DNA of 6,477 nucleotides from JAHQVI01 sp964407075 (GCA_964407075.1 CAYOUE010000176.1:1-6477); one strand, 5' to 3'; positions 1 through 6,039 are shown, counted from the stretch's first letter. Numbers and translations are program-made. The notes: generated by a model not told the origin, from the sequence alone.

Positions 1-542
1 GTTTCGCCGAGTGGTTCGCCACCACCGAGCCTTTGCGGCGCGGCGGCGCGTTGCCGCTCAGCGAGTTGCGCGGCGCGTATGTTTTCGAGGCGCCCGGCGG
101 GCCTTTCCGGCTGCGCGCGCGGGCCGACCGGATCGATCTGCACGCGGACGGCTCCATCGCGATCTACGACTACAAGAGCGGCGGCGTTCCGCCCGAAAGC
201 GCGGTCCGCTCGTTCCGCGCCCCGCAATTGCCGCTCGAAGCGCTGATCGCGGCAGAAGGGGGCTTCGAGGGGATTGCGAAGGCCCGCGTGACGCGGCTCG
301 CCTATATCTCGGCGAAAGGCGGCGAGCCGCCCGGCGAGGAACTGGTCCTGAAGGACGATCCTTCAGGGCTTGCCGAAGGGGCGCGCGAAGGGCTGTCGGC
401 GCTGATCGCCTTCTTCGACGATCCGGCGACGCCATACCCAGCCTTGCGCCGCGCAGCGTTCAAATCCGTTTATGCCTACGACGCTTACGCACATCTCGCC
501 CGCGTCGCGGAATGGGCGGATGAGGAGGGAGGCGAGACATGA
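1..542 (+). CDS. addB: AddB, helicase-nuclease subunit B, C-terminal part (5' end outside window)
   Basis: This is the last 179 codons of AddB, read in the frame that starts at base 3; the start lies upstream of the window. AddB is the second subunit of the AddAB helicase-nuclease, which unwinds and resects double-strand breaks so that RecA can be loaded. The visible part is the RecB-like PD-(D/E)XK nuclease domain. It has an ADRID segment (Asp codon 126-128), then IYDYKSG with the catalytic Asp and Lys (codons 168-170 and 174-176), and the QLPLEA motif (from 225) that matches the usual Q-x-x-x-Y/E motif of these nucleases. The stop overlaps the addA start (ATGA, 539-542), which implies translational coupling. 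No cysteine occurs in the visible 179 residues, although the Bacillus-type AddB places three of its four iron-sulfur cysteines after the nuclease motifs. Assignment rests on the nuclease motifs plus the position directly before addA. Confidence 0.93.
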   Translation, partial: FAEWFATTEPLRRGGALPLSELRGAYVFEAPGGPFRLRARADRIDLHADGSIAIYDYKSGGVPPESAVRSFRAPQLPLEALIAAEGGFEGIAKARVTRLAYISAKGGEPPGEELVLKDDPSGLAEGAREGLSALIAFFDDPATPYPALRRAAFKSVYAYDAYAHLARVAEWADEEGGET

Positions 543-3500
543 GCGCGTCCGGCATCGAAGCGGCGCGCGAGGCGGCCCGGCGCAATCAGCACGGTGCGGC
601 CGATCCGGCCTGTTCGGCCTGGGTCTCGGCCAATGCCGGCACGGGCAAGACCTATGTTCTTGTCCTTCGCGTTCTCCGGCTGCTGCTCTCCGGCGCGCCT
701 GCGCAAAGTATCCTCTGTCTCACCTTCACCAAGGCGGCGGCGGCGGAAATGTCGAACCGCCTGATCGGCCGCCTGGGCGCATGGGCGGCGATGGACGCGG
801 ACGCCTTGGAGGCCGAATTGTCCGGCCTGCTCGGGCGCGCGCCGGAGGCGGAGGAGCGTCGCGCAGCGCGTTGCCTGTTCGCTGAAGTCCTCGACGCTCC
901 GGGCGGGATCAGGATCATGACGATCCACGCCTTCTGCGACCGCGTGCTGCGCCGTTTTCCGCTGGAGTCTGGCGCTCCGCCTGGGTTCACGATCCTGACC
1001 GAGGAGGAACGCCGCGCGGCGATCGGCGAAGCCGTTGCCGCGGCGCTTCTGCAGGCTGCGCAGGACCCGCAAAGCGTAAACGGCAGGGCGCTTTCCGCAA
1101 TCGCCGCCAATGCGGCCGAAACGCAATTCGACGTCCTGGTGAAAAGTGTCGCCGCCCGGCGCGAGGAGTTGCGGAAGCTGATCCGGATGCAGAACGCGGA
1201 CGATCCGTTCACGGGCGTCGAGGCGGATCTGCGCGCTGCGCTCGGGGTTCATGCGGAGGACGACGAAGCCGCGCTGCTCGATGCGCAGGCCGCGGTACTG
1301 ACAGATGCGCAGATCGCCGAAGCGGCCGCGATCCTCAACGGGGGAAAGCCGACCGACCTGAAACTGGCTGATGCGCTTTCGCGCGCGCGCGGGACTGCCG
1401 GACAGCGGCGCTGCGATGCGTTCGCGGCGGCATTCCTCAAGAAGGACGGCGAAGCGCTTTCCGACCGCTACATCACCAAGGCAGTACGCGACGGCTATCC
1501 GGCCCAGGCTGCGGCGCTCGACCGGGCGCGCGACGGCTTCGCCGCGCTGGAGTGGCGCCGCAGGGCGCTGGCCGCCGTTCTGGCAAGCTGCGCGCTGCTT
1601 CGCCTTGCAGATGCCGTGCTTCAGCGCTATGAGGACGCGCTTCTTCAACGCGGCGCGATGGATTTCGACGGCCTGATCGCCCGCACTGCCGCGCTCTTCA
1701 CACGCTCCGGCGCGGCGGACTGGGTGCTGTTCCGTCTTGATGCGGATCTGCGGCACATCCTCGTCGACGAGGCGCAGGACACCAGCCCTGCGCAATGGGA
1801 ACTCGTCCGCAGTCTGACGGCGGAATTCTTTGCGGGCGAAGGCGCAGAGGAGCGGCACAGCACGCTGTTCGCGGTCGGCGACGAGAAACAGTCGATCTAT
1901 CGCTTTCAGGGCGCCGATCCGCGCCAGTTCATCGAGACCGGGCGGGACTATGCGCGCCGCGCGCTGGACGCGCGTCAGACATGGGTCGAGGCGCCGCTCA
2001 CGCTCTCCTTCCGCAGCAGCCGCGCCATTCTGGACGCCGTCGATCTGGTCTTCGCCGATCCGGCGAGGACGCCCGGCCTCGCCGCAGATCCCAAGCCTGT
2101 CCGTCATGCCGCCAATCGCGAGGGCGCGGCGGGCCGCGTCGAGATCTGGCCGGCGATCGGACCGGAGAGCCGCGAGCCCGTCCCGGTCTGGGAGCCGCTG
2201 TCCGACGTCTCCGGCGGCGCGCCTCCCGCGAACCGCCTCGCAGCGCGCATAGCCGCGCAAATCCGCCACTGGCTCGACAATGGCGAAATCCTGGCCTCGC
2301 AGGACCGCCCCGTCCGGGCGGGCGACATCCTGATCCTCGTGCGCAAGCGCGCACCCTTCGCCGCGCCGATGATAAAGGCGCTGAAATCGCAAGGCATTCC
2401 TGTCGCCGGGGCGGACAGGATGGAGCTTACCGGACAGCTTGCGGTCATGGACCTGATGGCGCTCGGCGACGCGATGTTGCTGCCCGAGGACGATCTGACG
2501 CTCGCGAGCCTGCTGAAAAGCCCCGCCTTCGGATTTTCCGATGACGACCTGTTCGCGCTGGCCTGGGAGCGCGCCGGCACGCTCTGGGCGGCGCTTGCGG
2601 AGAAGGCCAGGACCGGCGCGCGCTTCCGCGAGGCTTGCGAAACGCTCGTGCGCTGGCGCGCGGAGGCGGTGCAGGCTGCGCCTTACGATTTCTACATGGC
2701 GAGGCTCGACCGGGAAGGGCTGCGCGAGCGGCTGCTGGCGCGGCTCGGCCCTGACGCCGCCGATCCGATCGGCGAGTTCGTGAACCTTGCTTTGGCCTAT
2801 GAGGCCAACGCCACGCCTGCGCTCCAGGGCTTCCTGCAATGGCTGCGCAGCGCGGATCCCGAGATCAAGCGCGACATGGAGGCCGCCCGCGACGAGGTGC
2901 GGGTGATGACCGTGCACGGCTCCAAGGGGCTTGAGGCCAATATCGTCTTTCTGGCCGATACTTGCTCGGCGCAGACCGCAAACCGCAATCCCCTCGTCAT
3001 GATCCCTTGCGCCGAGCCTGCGCCCTACAATGCGCCGCCGCTTCCGGTCTGGGCGCTGCCCGGCTCGCAGACCGTTCCGGCGATCAAAGCTGCGAAAGAT
3101 GCGGAGGCAAGGGCGGAGGCGGACGAATATCAGCGCCTACTCTATGTCGCAATGACGCGTGCGCGGGACCGGCTCTATGTCGCGGGATTCGAGGGACAGC
3201 GGGGGCGTGGCGCAGGCTGCTGGCACGACCTGATCTGCGAAGGGCTGGAGGGGCGGCTTGCTTCGGCGGAAGACGCGTGGGGCAATCCGGTGCTGCGCCT
3301 CGATCAGCCCCAGACCGCTCCGCCCGAGGATGCCGGGGAGGCCGCCACCGCCCGGCAAAGCGCGCCGCCGCCCGGATGGGGACCGCCGGCTGCGGACGCG
3401 CCCCCGGCTGTCATCCTGAATCCGTCAGGGCTTGCGATGGAGGATGCGCCCCACCTCGGCGCGAGACCGCGCGAGACGGCGCTTCTGCGTGGGCGCGCGG

Positions 3501-4039
3501 CGCACAGGATGCTGGAGCTGCTGCCGTCTCACGACGGGGAAAGCCGGGAACGGATTGCGTCGGCCTATCTCGAAGCCGAGGCGTCAGGCTTGACTGCCGG
3601 AGAGCGCGAGAGCCTCCTGCGGGACGTGATGGGGATCCTGAGCCATGACGAATATGGCGCGCTGTTCGGGCCGGACAGCCGCGCGGAGGTTGCGTTTTCC
3701 ATGGACTTCACGCCGCCGGGTGTTGACAGGGCGGTGACGATTTCCGGGCAGATCGACAGGCTCGTCATGCGGGAAGGGCGCATCCTGATCCTCGATTTCA
3801 AGACAGGCGCCGCCCCGCCCGCGCCGGAAGAGACGCCCGAGGCCTATCTGGCGCAGCTTGCCGCCTATCGCGCAGCCATTGCGCGGCTCGATCCGGAAAA
3901 GCCTCTGGATGCGGCCATTTTATGGACCGAAGCGCCCACTCTAACGCCGATTACGGACAGCCTGATGGCGCGGGGCGAGGCGCTGCTTCACGAGGCTTTG
4001 CGCAGGGCTTGTCTTGACCCCCGGCGCGTGCATACCTAG
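539..4039 (+). CDS. addA: AddA, ATP-dependent UvrD/Rep-type helicase and nuclease subunit A
   Basis: Complete protein of 1166 residues, the usual length for the alphaproteobacterial AddA. It is the ATP-driven helicase/nuclease subunit that works with AddB in double-strand break resection. All superfamily 1A helicase motifs are visible: Walker A ANAGTGKT (31-38), motif Ia LTFTKAAAAEM (61-71), TIHAFC (128-133), motif II VDEAQD (409-414), motif III VGDEKQSIYRFQGAD (446-460), motif IV LSFRSS (489-494), motif V VMTVHGSKGLE (789-799) and motif VI YVAMTRARDR (869-878). The C-terminal RecB-like nuclease domain follows a Pro/Ala-rich linker (about 925-958): RGRAAHRMLE (984-993), GQIDR with Asp1073, LDFKTG with Asp1086 and Lys1088, and QLAAY (1106-1110). 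All catalytic residues expected for an active helicase and nuclease are present. The start is fixed by the ATGA overlap with addB and a strong Shine-Dalgarno GAGGAGGG at 522-529. About 83% of the first 30 codons end in G or C. A stop-free frame of about 2.4 kb runs antisense to this gene; I treat it as a by-product of codon bias. Confidence 0.98.
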   Translation: MSASGIEAAREAARRNQHGAADPACSAWVSANAGTGKTYVLVLRVLRLLLSGAPAQSILCLTFTKAAAAEMSNRLIGRLGAWAAMDADALEAELSGLLGRAPEAEERRAARCLFAEVLDAPGGIRIMTIHAFCDRVLRRFPLESGAPPGFTILTEEERRAAIGEAVAAALLQAAQDPQSVNGRALSAIAANAAETQFDVLVKSVAARREELRKLIRMQNADDPFTGVEADLRAALGVHAEDDEAALLDAQAAVLTDAQIAEAAAILNGGKPTDLKLADALSRARGTAGQRRCDAFAAAFLKKDGEALSDRYITKAVRDGYPAQAAALDRARDGFAALEWRRRALAAVLASCALLRLADAVLQRYEDALLQRGAMDFDGLIARTAALFTRSGAADWVLFRLDADLRHILVDEAQDTSPAQWELVRSLTAEFFAGEGAEERHSTLFAVGDEKQSIYRFQGADPRQFIETGRDYARRALDARQTWVEAPLTLSFRSSRAILDAVDLVFADPARTPGLAADPKPVRHAANREGAAGRVEIWPAIGPESREPVPVWEPLSDVSGGAPPANRLAARIAAQIRHWLDNGEILASQDRPVRAGDILILVRKRAPFAAPMIKALKSQGIPVAGADRMELTGQLAVMDLMALGDAMLLPEDDLTLASLLKSPAFGFSDDDLFALAWERAGTLWAALAEKARTGARFREACETLVRWRAEAVQAAPYDFYMARLDREGLRERLLARLGPDAADPIGEFVNLALAYEANATPALQGFLQWLRSADPEIKRDMEAARDEVRVMTVHGSKGLEANIVFLADTCSAQTANRNPLVMIPCAEPAPYNAPPLPVWALPGSQTVPAIKAAKDAEARAEADEYQRLLYVAMTRARDRLYVAGFEGQRGRGAGCWHDLICEGLEGRLASAEDAWGNPVLRLDQPQTAPPEDAGEAATARQSAPPPGWGPPAADAPPAVILNPSGLAMEDAPHLGARPRETALLRGRAAHRMLELLPSHDGESRERIASAYLEAEASGLTAGERESLLRDVMGILSHDEYGALFGPDSRAEVAFSMDFTPPGVDRAVTISGQIDRLVMREGRILILDFKTGAAPPAPEETPEAYLAQLAAYRAAIARLDPEKPLDAAILWTEAPTLTPITDSLMARGEALLHEALRRACLDPRRVHT

Positions 4040-4041
4040 TT
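4013..4041 (+). promoter_or_regulatory. possible trxA promoter inside the 3' end of addA
   Basis: CTTGAC (4013-4018), a 17-base spacer and CTAGTT (4036-4041) fit the alphaproteobacterial housekeeping consensus CTTGAC-N17-CTATAT: all six bases in the -35 and four of six in the -10. It lies across the addA stop codon and would start transcription near 4048, about 40 bases before the trxA start. It would let trxA be made independently of addBA. This is inferred from sequence alone. Confidence 0.5.
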
Positions 4042-4087
4042 CTATGAAAAATATCGGGCGGCGCGCCCGCATCAAAGGAGAAGTTTC

Positions 4088-4423
4088 ATGCATCCGATGG
4101 CCGTTTCCGACGACACTTTCGAAGCGGAAGTGCTCAAGGCGTCCGAACCTGTCGTGGTCGATTTCTGGGCGGAATGGTGTGGACCCTGCCGGATGATCGC
4201 GCCGGCCCTGGAAGAAATCGCGGGCGAGCTTGCCGGTAAGGTGAAGATCGTGAAAATGAATGTCGACGAGAACCCGAAAACGCCCGGCGAATTCGGCATT
4301 CGCGGCATTCCCGCGCTGCTCCTGTTCAAGAACGGCGAACTGGCTTCGCAGCAGGTCGGCGCGCATCCGAAAAGTAAGCTGAAGGCCTGGATCGTCGAAA
4401 GCGCAGACGTTCAGGTCGCGTAA
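4088..4423 (+). CDS. trxA: thioredoxin 1
   Basis: A 111-residue thioredoxin, full length for the family. It reduces disulfides in cytoplasmic proteins (for example ribonucleotide reductase) and is itself reduced by thioredoxin reductase. The sequence shows the fold in order: VVVDFWAEWCGPC with the buried Asp25 and the active-site Cys31-Gly-Pro-Cys34, the MNVDENP segment (58-63), the cis-proline loop GIRGIP (Pro75) and LLLFKNGE. The residue after the cis-proline is Ala76, where E. coli Trx has Thr, a small change next to the substrate groove. The start at 4088 is supported by AAAGGAG (4074-4080) seven bases upstream; Met4 is a weaker alternative. It follows addA by 48 bases on the same strand, the common alphaproteobacterial addB-addA-trxA order. 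It is closed by the hairpin terminator at 4450-4483. There is no signal peptide, so it is cytoplasmic. Confidence 0.97.
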   Translation: MHPMAVSDDTFEAEVLKASEPVVVDFWAEWCGPCRMIAPALEEIAGELAGKVKIVKMNVDENPKTPGEFGIRGIPALLLFKNGELASQQVGAHPKSKLKAWIVESADVQVA

Positions 4424-4449
4424 GCCGCTTCGGCTTCGACTCATGCGAA

Positions 4450-4483
4450 AAAGCTCCGCCGAATTGGCGGAGCTTTATTTTTT
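4450..4483. terminator. bidirectional intrinsic terminator between trxA and the convergent outer-membrane gene
   Basis: A perfect 11-bp stem, AAAGCTCCGCC (4450-4460) with GGCGGAGCTTT (4466-4476), encloses a 5-base loop GAATT. On the + strand it is followed by ATTTTTT. On the - strand the stem is followed by further Us from the AAAAA at 4448-4452. It therefore suits termination of trxA and of the gene ending at 4507 on the other strand. Confidence 0.93.
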
Positions 4484-4506
4484 ATACGCTTGAATGACGG
4501 GTCGGC

Positions 4507-5268
4507 TTATTTCAGCGATTCGCGCTCATGGCCGAGACGGAAGTTCAGGCCGGCTTTCAAGACGCTGATGTCGTCAATTACAACTGGGCCGTCAAAACCT
4601 GTGCTATCTTTCTTGCTCGGGTCAACATCGCCATCGCCAATGTAAAGATACTCGGCAAAAAACGAGATGCCGTCGCCAAGCTGACGCTCGTAACCGGCTC
4701 CGACAACCCAACTTGTGTAGCTGTCGTCAAAAGATTTTTTCGGTGAGCAACCGGGTGGTGAGCCGCCAATGCAAGCATCGGTGTCAACGCCTACGAAAGC
4801 GACGCCTGCCGTTGCATATAATAATGAGCCATCAAAGGCATACCCAAGACGGCCCCGCAGTGTTGCTAGCGAGTGAATCTCAACCGTACGTGAGAAATCG
4901 CCCACACCGTCCTTATTGGCATCTCGGCCAAATCTCTCCACATCTTTGGAATTTAGCCAGGAATAGTCGCCTACAATTCCGAATACATATTGGCCCCGCT
5001 GGAAATCGTAACCGATCTGTACGCCGAACAGCCCACCATCAAGATCAAGCGGCTTTGACTCGACACCATCCCCGTCGTATTCTTTGTAAGTACCATCAGC
5101 CCAAGCATATCCGGCGAAACCGCCGAAATACAGGCCCTGCCAGACCGGCGCGGCGTAGCTGCTGTAAACCGGCGAGTCTTTCGTCGAAGGATCGTGAAGA
5201 GAAGCGGCGTTGACCGAGCCTGCAGCAACAATGCAAACAGACGAAAGCGCCGCAAGAAATATGCGCAT
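4507..5268 (-). CDS. small outer-membrane beta-barrel protein (OmpA-like / Omp25-type porin family)
   Basis: A 253-residue exported protein. Residues 1-21 form a signal peptide (basic N-terminus MRIF, hydrophobic core, cleavage after SVNA). From residue 43 the chain shows alternating aromatic/Gly strands typical of 8-stranded barrels: WQGLYFGGFAGYAW (43-56), GLFGVQIGYDF (79-89), QYVFGIVGDYSW (93-104), IHSLATLRGRLGYAF (131-145), LLYATAGVAFVGV (149-161), YTSWVVGAGYERQL (184-197), ISFFAEYLYI (201-210), VLKAGLNFRL (236-245). The opening WQGLYFGG is the hallmark of the Omp25/31-like barrels common in rhizobia. Loops are acidic: DGDGV (66-69 on), DANKDGVGD (116-124, resembling a calcium-binding DxNxDGxxD loop). 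One loop holds a Cys pair (166 and 174), probably a disulfide. The barrel does not end in a terminal Phe: eight residues follow FRL. Role is structural or adhesive; no specific substrate can be read. Over the last 60 codons I count 35 G/C-ending, well below addA. An ATG 12 bases upstream (5280) is possible but lacks a ribosome site. Confidence 0.85.
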   Translation of the reverse strand: MRIFLAALSSVCIVAAGSVNAASLHDPSTKDSPVYSSYAAPVWQGLYFGGFAGYAWADGTYKEYDGDGVESKPLDLDGGLFGVQIGYDFQRGQYVFGIVGDYSWLNSKDVERFGRDANKDGVGDFSRTVEIHSLATLRGRLGYAFDGSLLYATAGVAFVGVDTDACIGGSPPGCSPKKSFDDSYTSWVVGAGYERQLGDGISFFAEYLYIGDGDVDPSKKDSTGFDGPVVIDDISVLKAGLNFRLGHERESLK

Positions 5269-5272
5269 GAAG

Positions 5273-5278
5273 TCCCCC
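5273..5278 (-). promoter_or_regulatory. ribosome binding site that favours the 5268 start of the outer-membrane gene
   Basis: GGGGGA lies four bases before the ATG at 5268 on the - strand. The alternative in-frame ATG at 5280 has no purine-rich site before it. The shorter reading also gives a clean signal peptide beginning with a basic residue at position 2. Confidence 0.6.
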
Positions 5279-5319
5279 ATCGTGGATTTTGGAAGTAACG
5301 CGCAACTGTCTGGCGGCAC

Positions 5320-5335
5320 GCGGACTTAAATCCGC
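5320..5335 (-). repeat. inverted repeat in the presumed leader of the outer-membrane gene
   Basis: GCGGA and TCCGC arms (5320-5324 and 5331-5335) flank a 6-base AT-rich centre, giving a 16-base near-palindrome with one mismatched pair. It would lie in the 5' untranslated RNA of the outer-membrane gene, 50 bases before its start, as a short hairpin or a protein site. Confidence 0.5.
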
Positions 5336-5358
5336 ACAGATTGCAGGCTTATCTTAAT

Positions 5359-5364
5359 TTTATA
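5359..5364 (-). promoter_or_regulatory. possible -10 element of the outer-membrane gene promoter
   Basis: On the - strand this reads TATAAA within TATAAAAT, the best -10 match upstream of the barrel gene and in the most AT-rich stretch of the gap. The hexamer 17 bases further upstream (5382-5387, GAGCGT) is a poor -35, so the promoter would be weak or need an activator. The leader would be about 85 bases long. Confidence 0.4.
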
Positions 5365-5386
5365 CCAATGCATCGCGTTACACGCT

Positions 5387-5400
5387 CAGGTTGAAACCTG
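5387..5400. repeat. 14-base perfect-arm palindrome upstream of the outer-membrane gene, possible operator
   Basis: CAGGTT and AACCTG arms separated by GA. It abuts the -35 position implied by the -10 at 5359-5364. This is where an activator or repressor of the barrel gene would be expected to bind. I do not recognise a known regulator motif. Confidence 0.4.
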
Positions 5401-5431
5401 CGTAATTCTTCGATGGCTAGAACGAAATCGT

Positions 5432-5454
5432 CACCGCGGTGGCGGAAAAGCCAC
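5432..5454. repeat. overlapping palindrome and hairpin in the gap after the 76-aa gene
   Basis: CACCGCGGTG (5432-5441) is a perfect 10-base palindrome. It overlaps a 5-bp hairpin, GTGGC (5439-5443) with GCCAC (5450-5454). Neither is followed by a T-run on either strand, so it is not a convincing intrinsic terminator. A second 6-bp hairpin without T-run lies at 5496-5514 (GGGCAG / CTGCCC). I see no gene between 5281 and 5557. Confidence 0.35.
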
Positions 5455-5557
5455 AGTCTTGTTTATGGGCATTCAGGGGTGATGTCAGAACGATGGGGCA
5501 GGCTGGGTCTGCCCTGCGGACAGAAGCCGCGGCAAGCAGGCAGGATCAAGGGCCATT

Positions 5558-5788
5558 TCAAGCCGCGCGGCTGACACGCCCGGAATTCCGCTGGATGACC
5601 GCATAGCCCTGCCGCATGATGTCGTAGCGGTAAGCGGGCTTGATGTTCCTGCTGTCGATGTAGTCGCATCCGTACCAGGGCGTCATGAGCCGCACCTCGA
5701 AAGGCAGCGACTCGAAACCGCCTTCCGGAAAGATAAGCGTCATCGGCTCGGGGCCCGCGCCGTAGGTTGCTTCATATCGCTCGGTCAT
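5558..5788 (-). CDS. uncharacterised 76-residue protein, probably SOS (LexA) regulated
   Basis: I do not recognise this protein. It is 76 residues, soluble, with no signal peptide or membrane segment. It begins MTERYEATYG and has a central aromatic core, FEVRLMTPWYGCDY (about residues 30-43), followed by IKPAYRYDIMRQGYAVI (49-65) that looks like a short helix-turn-strand. There is a single cysteine (41). Coding status is supported by GC-ending codons in 61 of 76 positions, in line with addA. An in-frame GTG at 5905 would add 39 residues, but I reject it: only 21 of 39 codons there end in G/C, the added stretch contains the promoter and LexA box, and AAGAG lies four bases before the ATG at 5788. 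The gene has its own promoter and no same-strand gene close upstream. With the SOS box, a role in the damage response (for example a checkpoint, nuclease or replication modulator) is possible, but nothing in the sequence identifies it. Confidence 0.7.
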   Translation of the reverse strand: MTERYEATYGAGPEPMTLIFPEGGFESLPFEVRLMTPWYGCDYIDSRNIKPAYRYDIMRQGYAVIQRNSGRVSRAA

Positions 5789-5806
5789 AACGCTCTTATG
5801 CCATGA

Positions 5807-5821
5807 GAACAAAAAGAGAAC
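5807..5821 (-). promoter_or_regulatory. LexA (SOS) box of alphaproteobacterial type
   Basis: On the + strand GAAC (5807-5810), seven bases AAAAAGA, then GAAC (5818-5821); on the coding strand of the 76-aa gene GTTC-N7-GTTC. This direct repeat is the known LexA site of alphaproteobacteria. The flanks (A before, AA after) and A-rich spacer also look like rhizobial sites. It sits 18 bases before the ATG at 5788 and covers the -10 element, the right place for repression. Confidence 0.85.
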
Positions 5822-5839
5822 AATATCTTTCTTGTCAAC
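5811..5839 (-). promoter_or_regulatory. promoter of the 76-aa gene
   Basis: GTTGAC (5834-5839; TTGACA when shifted by one base), a 17-base spacer and CTTTTT (5811-5816) fit CTTGAC-N17-CTATAT with five of six and four of six matches. The start of transcription would fall near 5804, giving a leader of about 15 bases before the ATG at 5788. The -10 lies within the LexA box. Confidence 0.6.
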
Positions 5840-5936
5840 TCTCATACGCGCGTTAGTTGTAAATCTTATGAACAGGCCGAATTTGTGGCGGCTTATCCGG
5901 TTCACGTGGAATTGTGCGCGGATTACAAAAAATTAA

Positions 5937-5952
5937 ACATTGAAAACAATGT
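5937..5952. repeat. perfect-arm inverted repeat ACATTG-AAAA-CAATGT
   Basis: Six-base arms (5937-5942 and 5947-5952) around AAAA, in an AT-rich stretch followed by TATTATTAT, which contains -10-like hexamers on the + strand (5952-5957). No good -35 is paired with it. It may be an operator for a transcript toward dnaX. Confidence 0.4.
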
Positions 5953-6030
5953 ATTATTATGTCCCCGCCTTTGCCGTTGCGCGCCCGCTTGCGCTCCGGC
6001 CATTCCGTTCATTTCATGATGGAGGCGTGG

Positions 6031-6039
6031 TTATCCACA
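6031..6039 (+). promoter_or_regulatory. DnaA box upstream of dnaX
   Basis: TTATCCACA, a perfect match to the high-affinity DnaA box consensus TTATNCACA, 135 bases before the dnaX start. I saw no second perfect box in the window on either strand. It may let DnaA control dnaX transcription, or may be a chance or titration site. Confidence 0.6.

Noticed and set aside
485..2917. Stop-free frame of about 810 codons on the - strand, antisense to addA
   Set aside because: AddA on the other strand has every helicase motif. The antisense product is Arg/Ala-rich without recognisable domains, and the open frame follows from GC-rich codon bias.
5326..5357. TTAA half-sites as a CtrA binding site
   Set aside because: The two TTAA copies (5326-5329 and 5354-5357) are 24 bases apart, not the 7 needed for TTAA-N7-TTAA.
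5297..5380. Distant inverted copies TAACGCG (5297-5303) and CGCGTTA (5374-5380)
   Set aside because: Only 7 bases and 70 bases apart; expected by chance in GC-rich DNA.
5496..5514. Hairpin GGGCAG/CTGCCC as terminator of the 76-aa gene
   Set aside because: The stem is only 6 bp with a 7-base loop, and no T-run follows on the - strand.
5463..5669. Overlapping - strand open frame of 68 codons
   Set aside because: It overlaps the 76-aa gene in another frame, is rich in Arg, His and Pro, and has no ribosome site; the 76-aa frame has better codon use and a promoter.
5893..5901. Second DnaA box (TTATCCGGT)
   Set aside because: Three mismatches in the conserved last positions.
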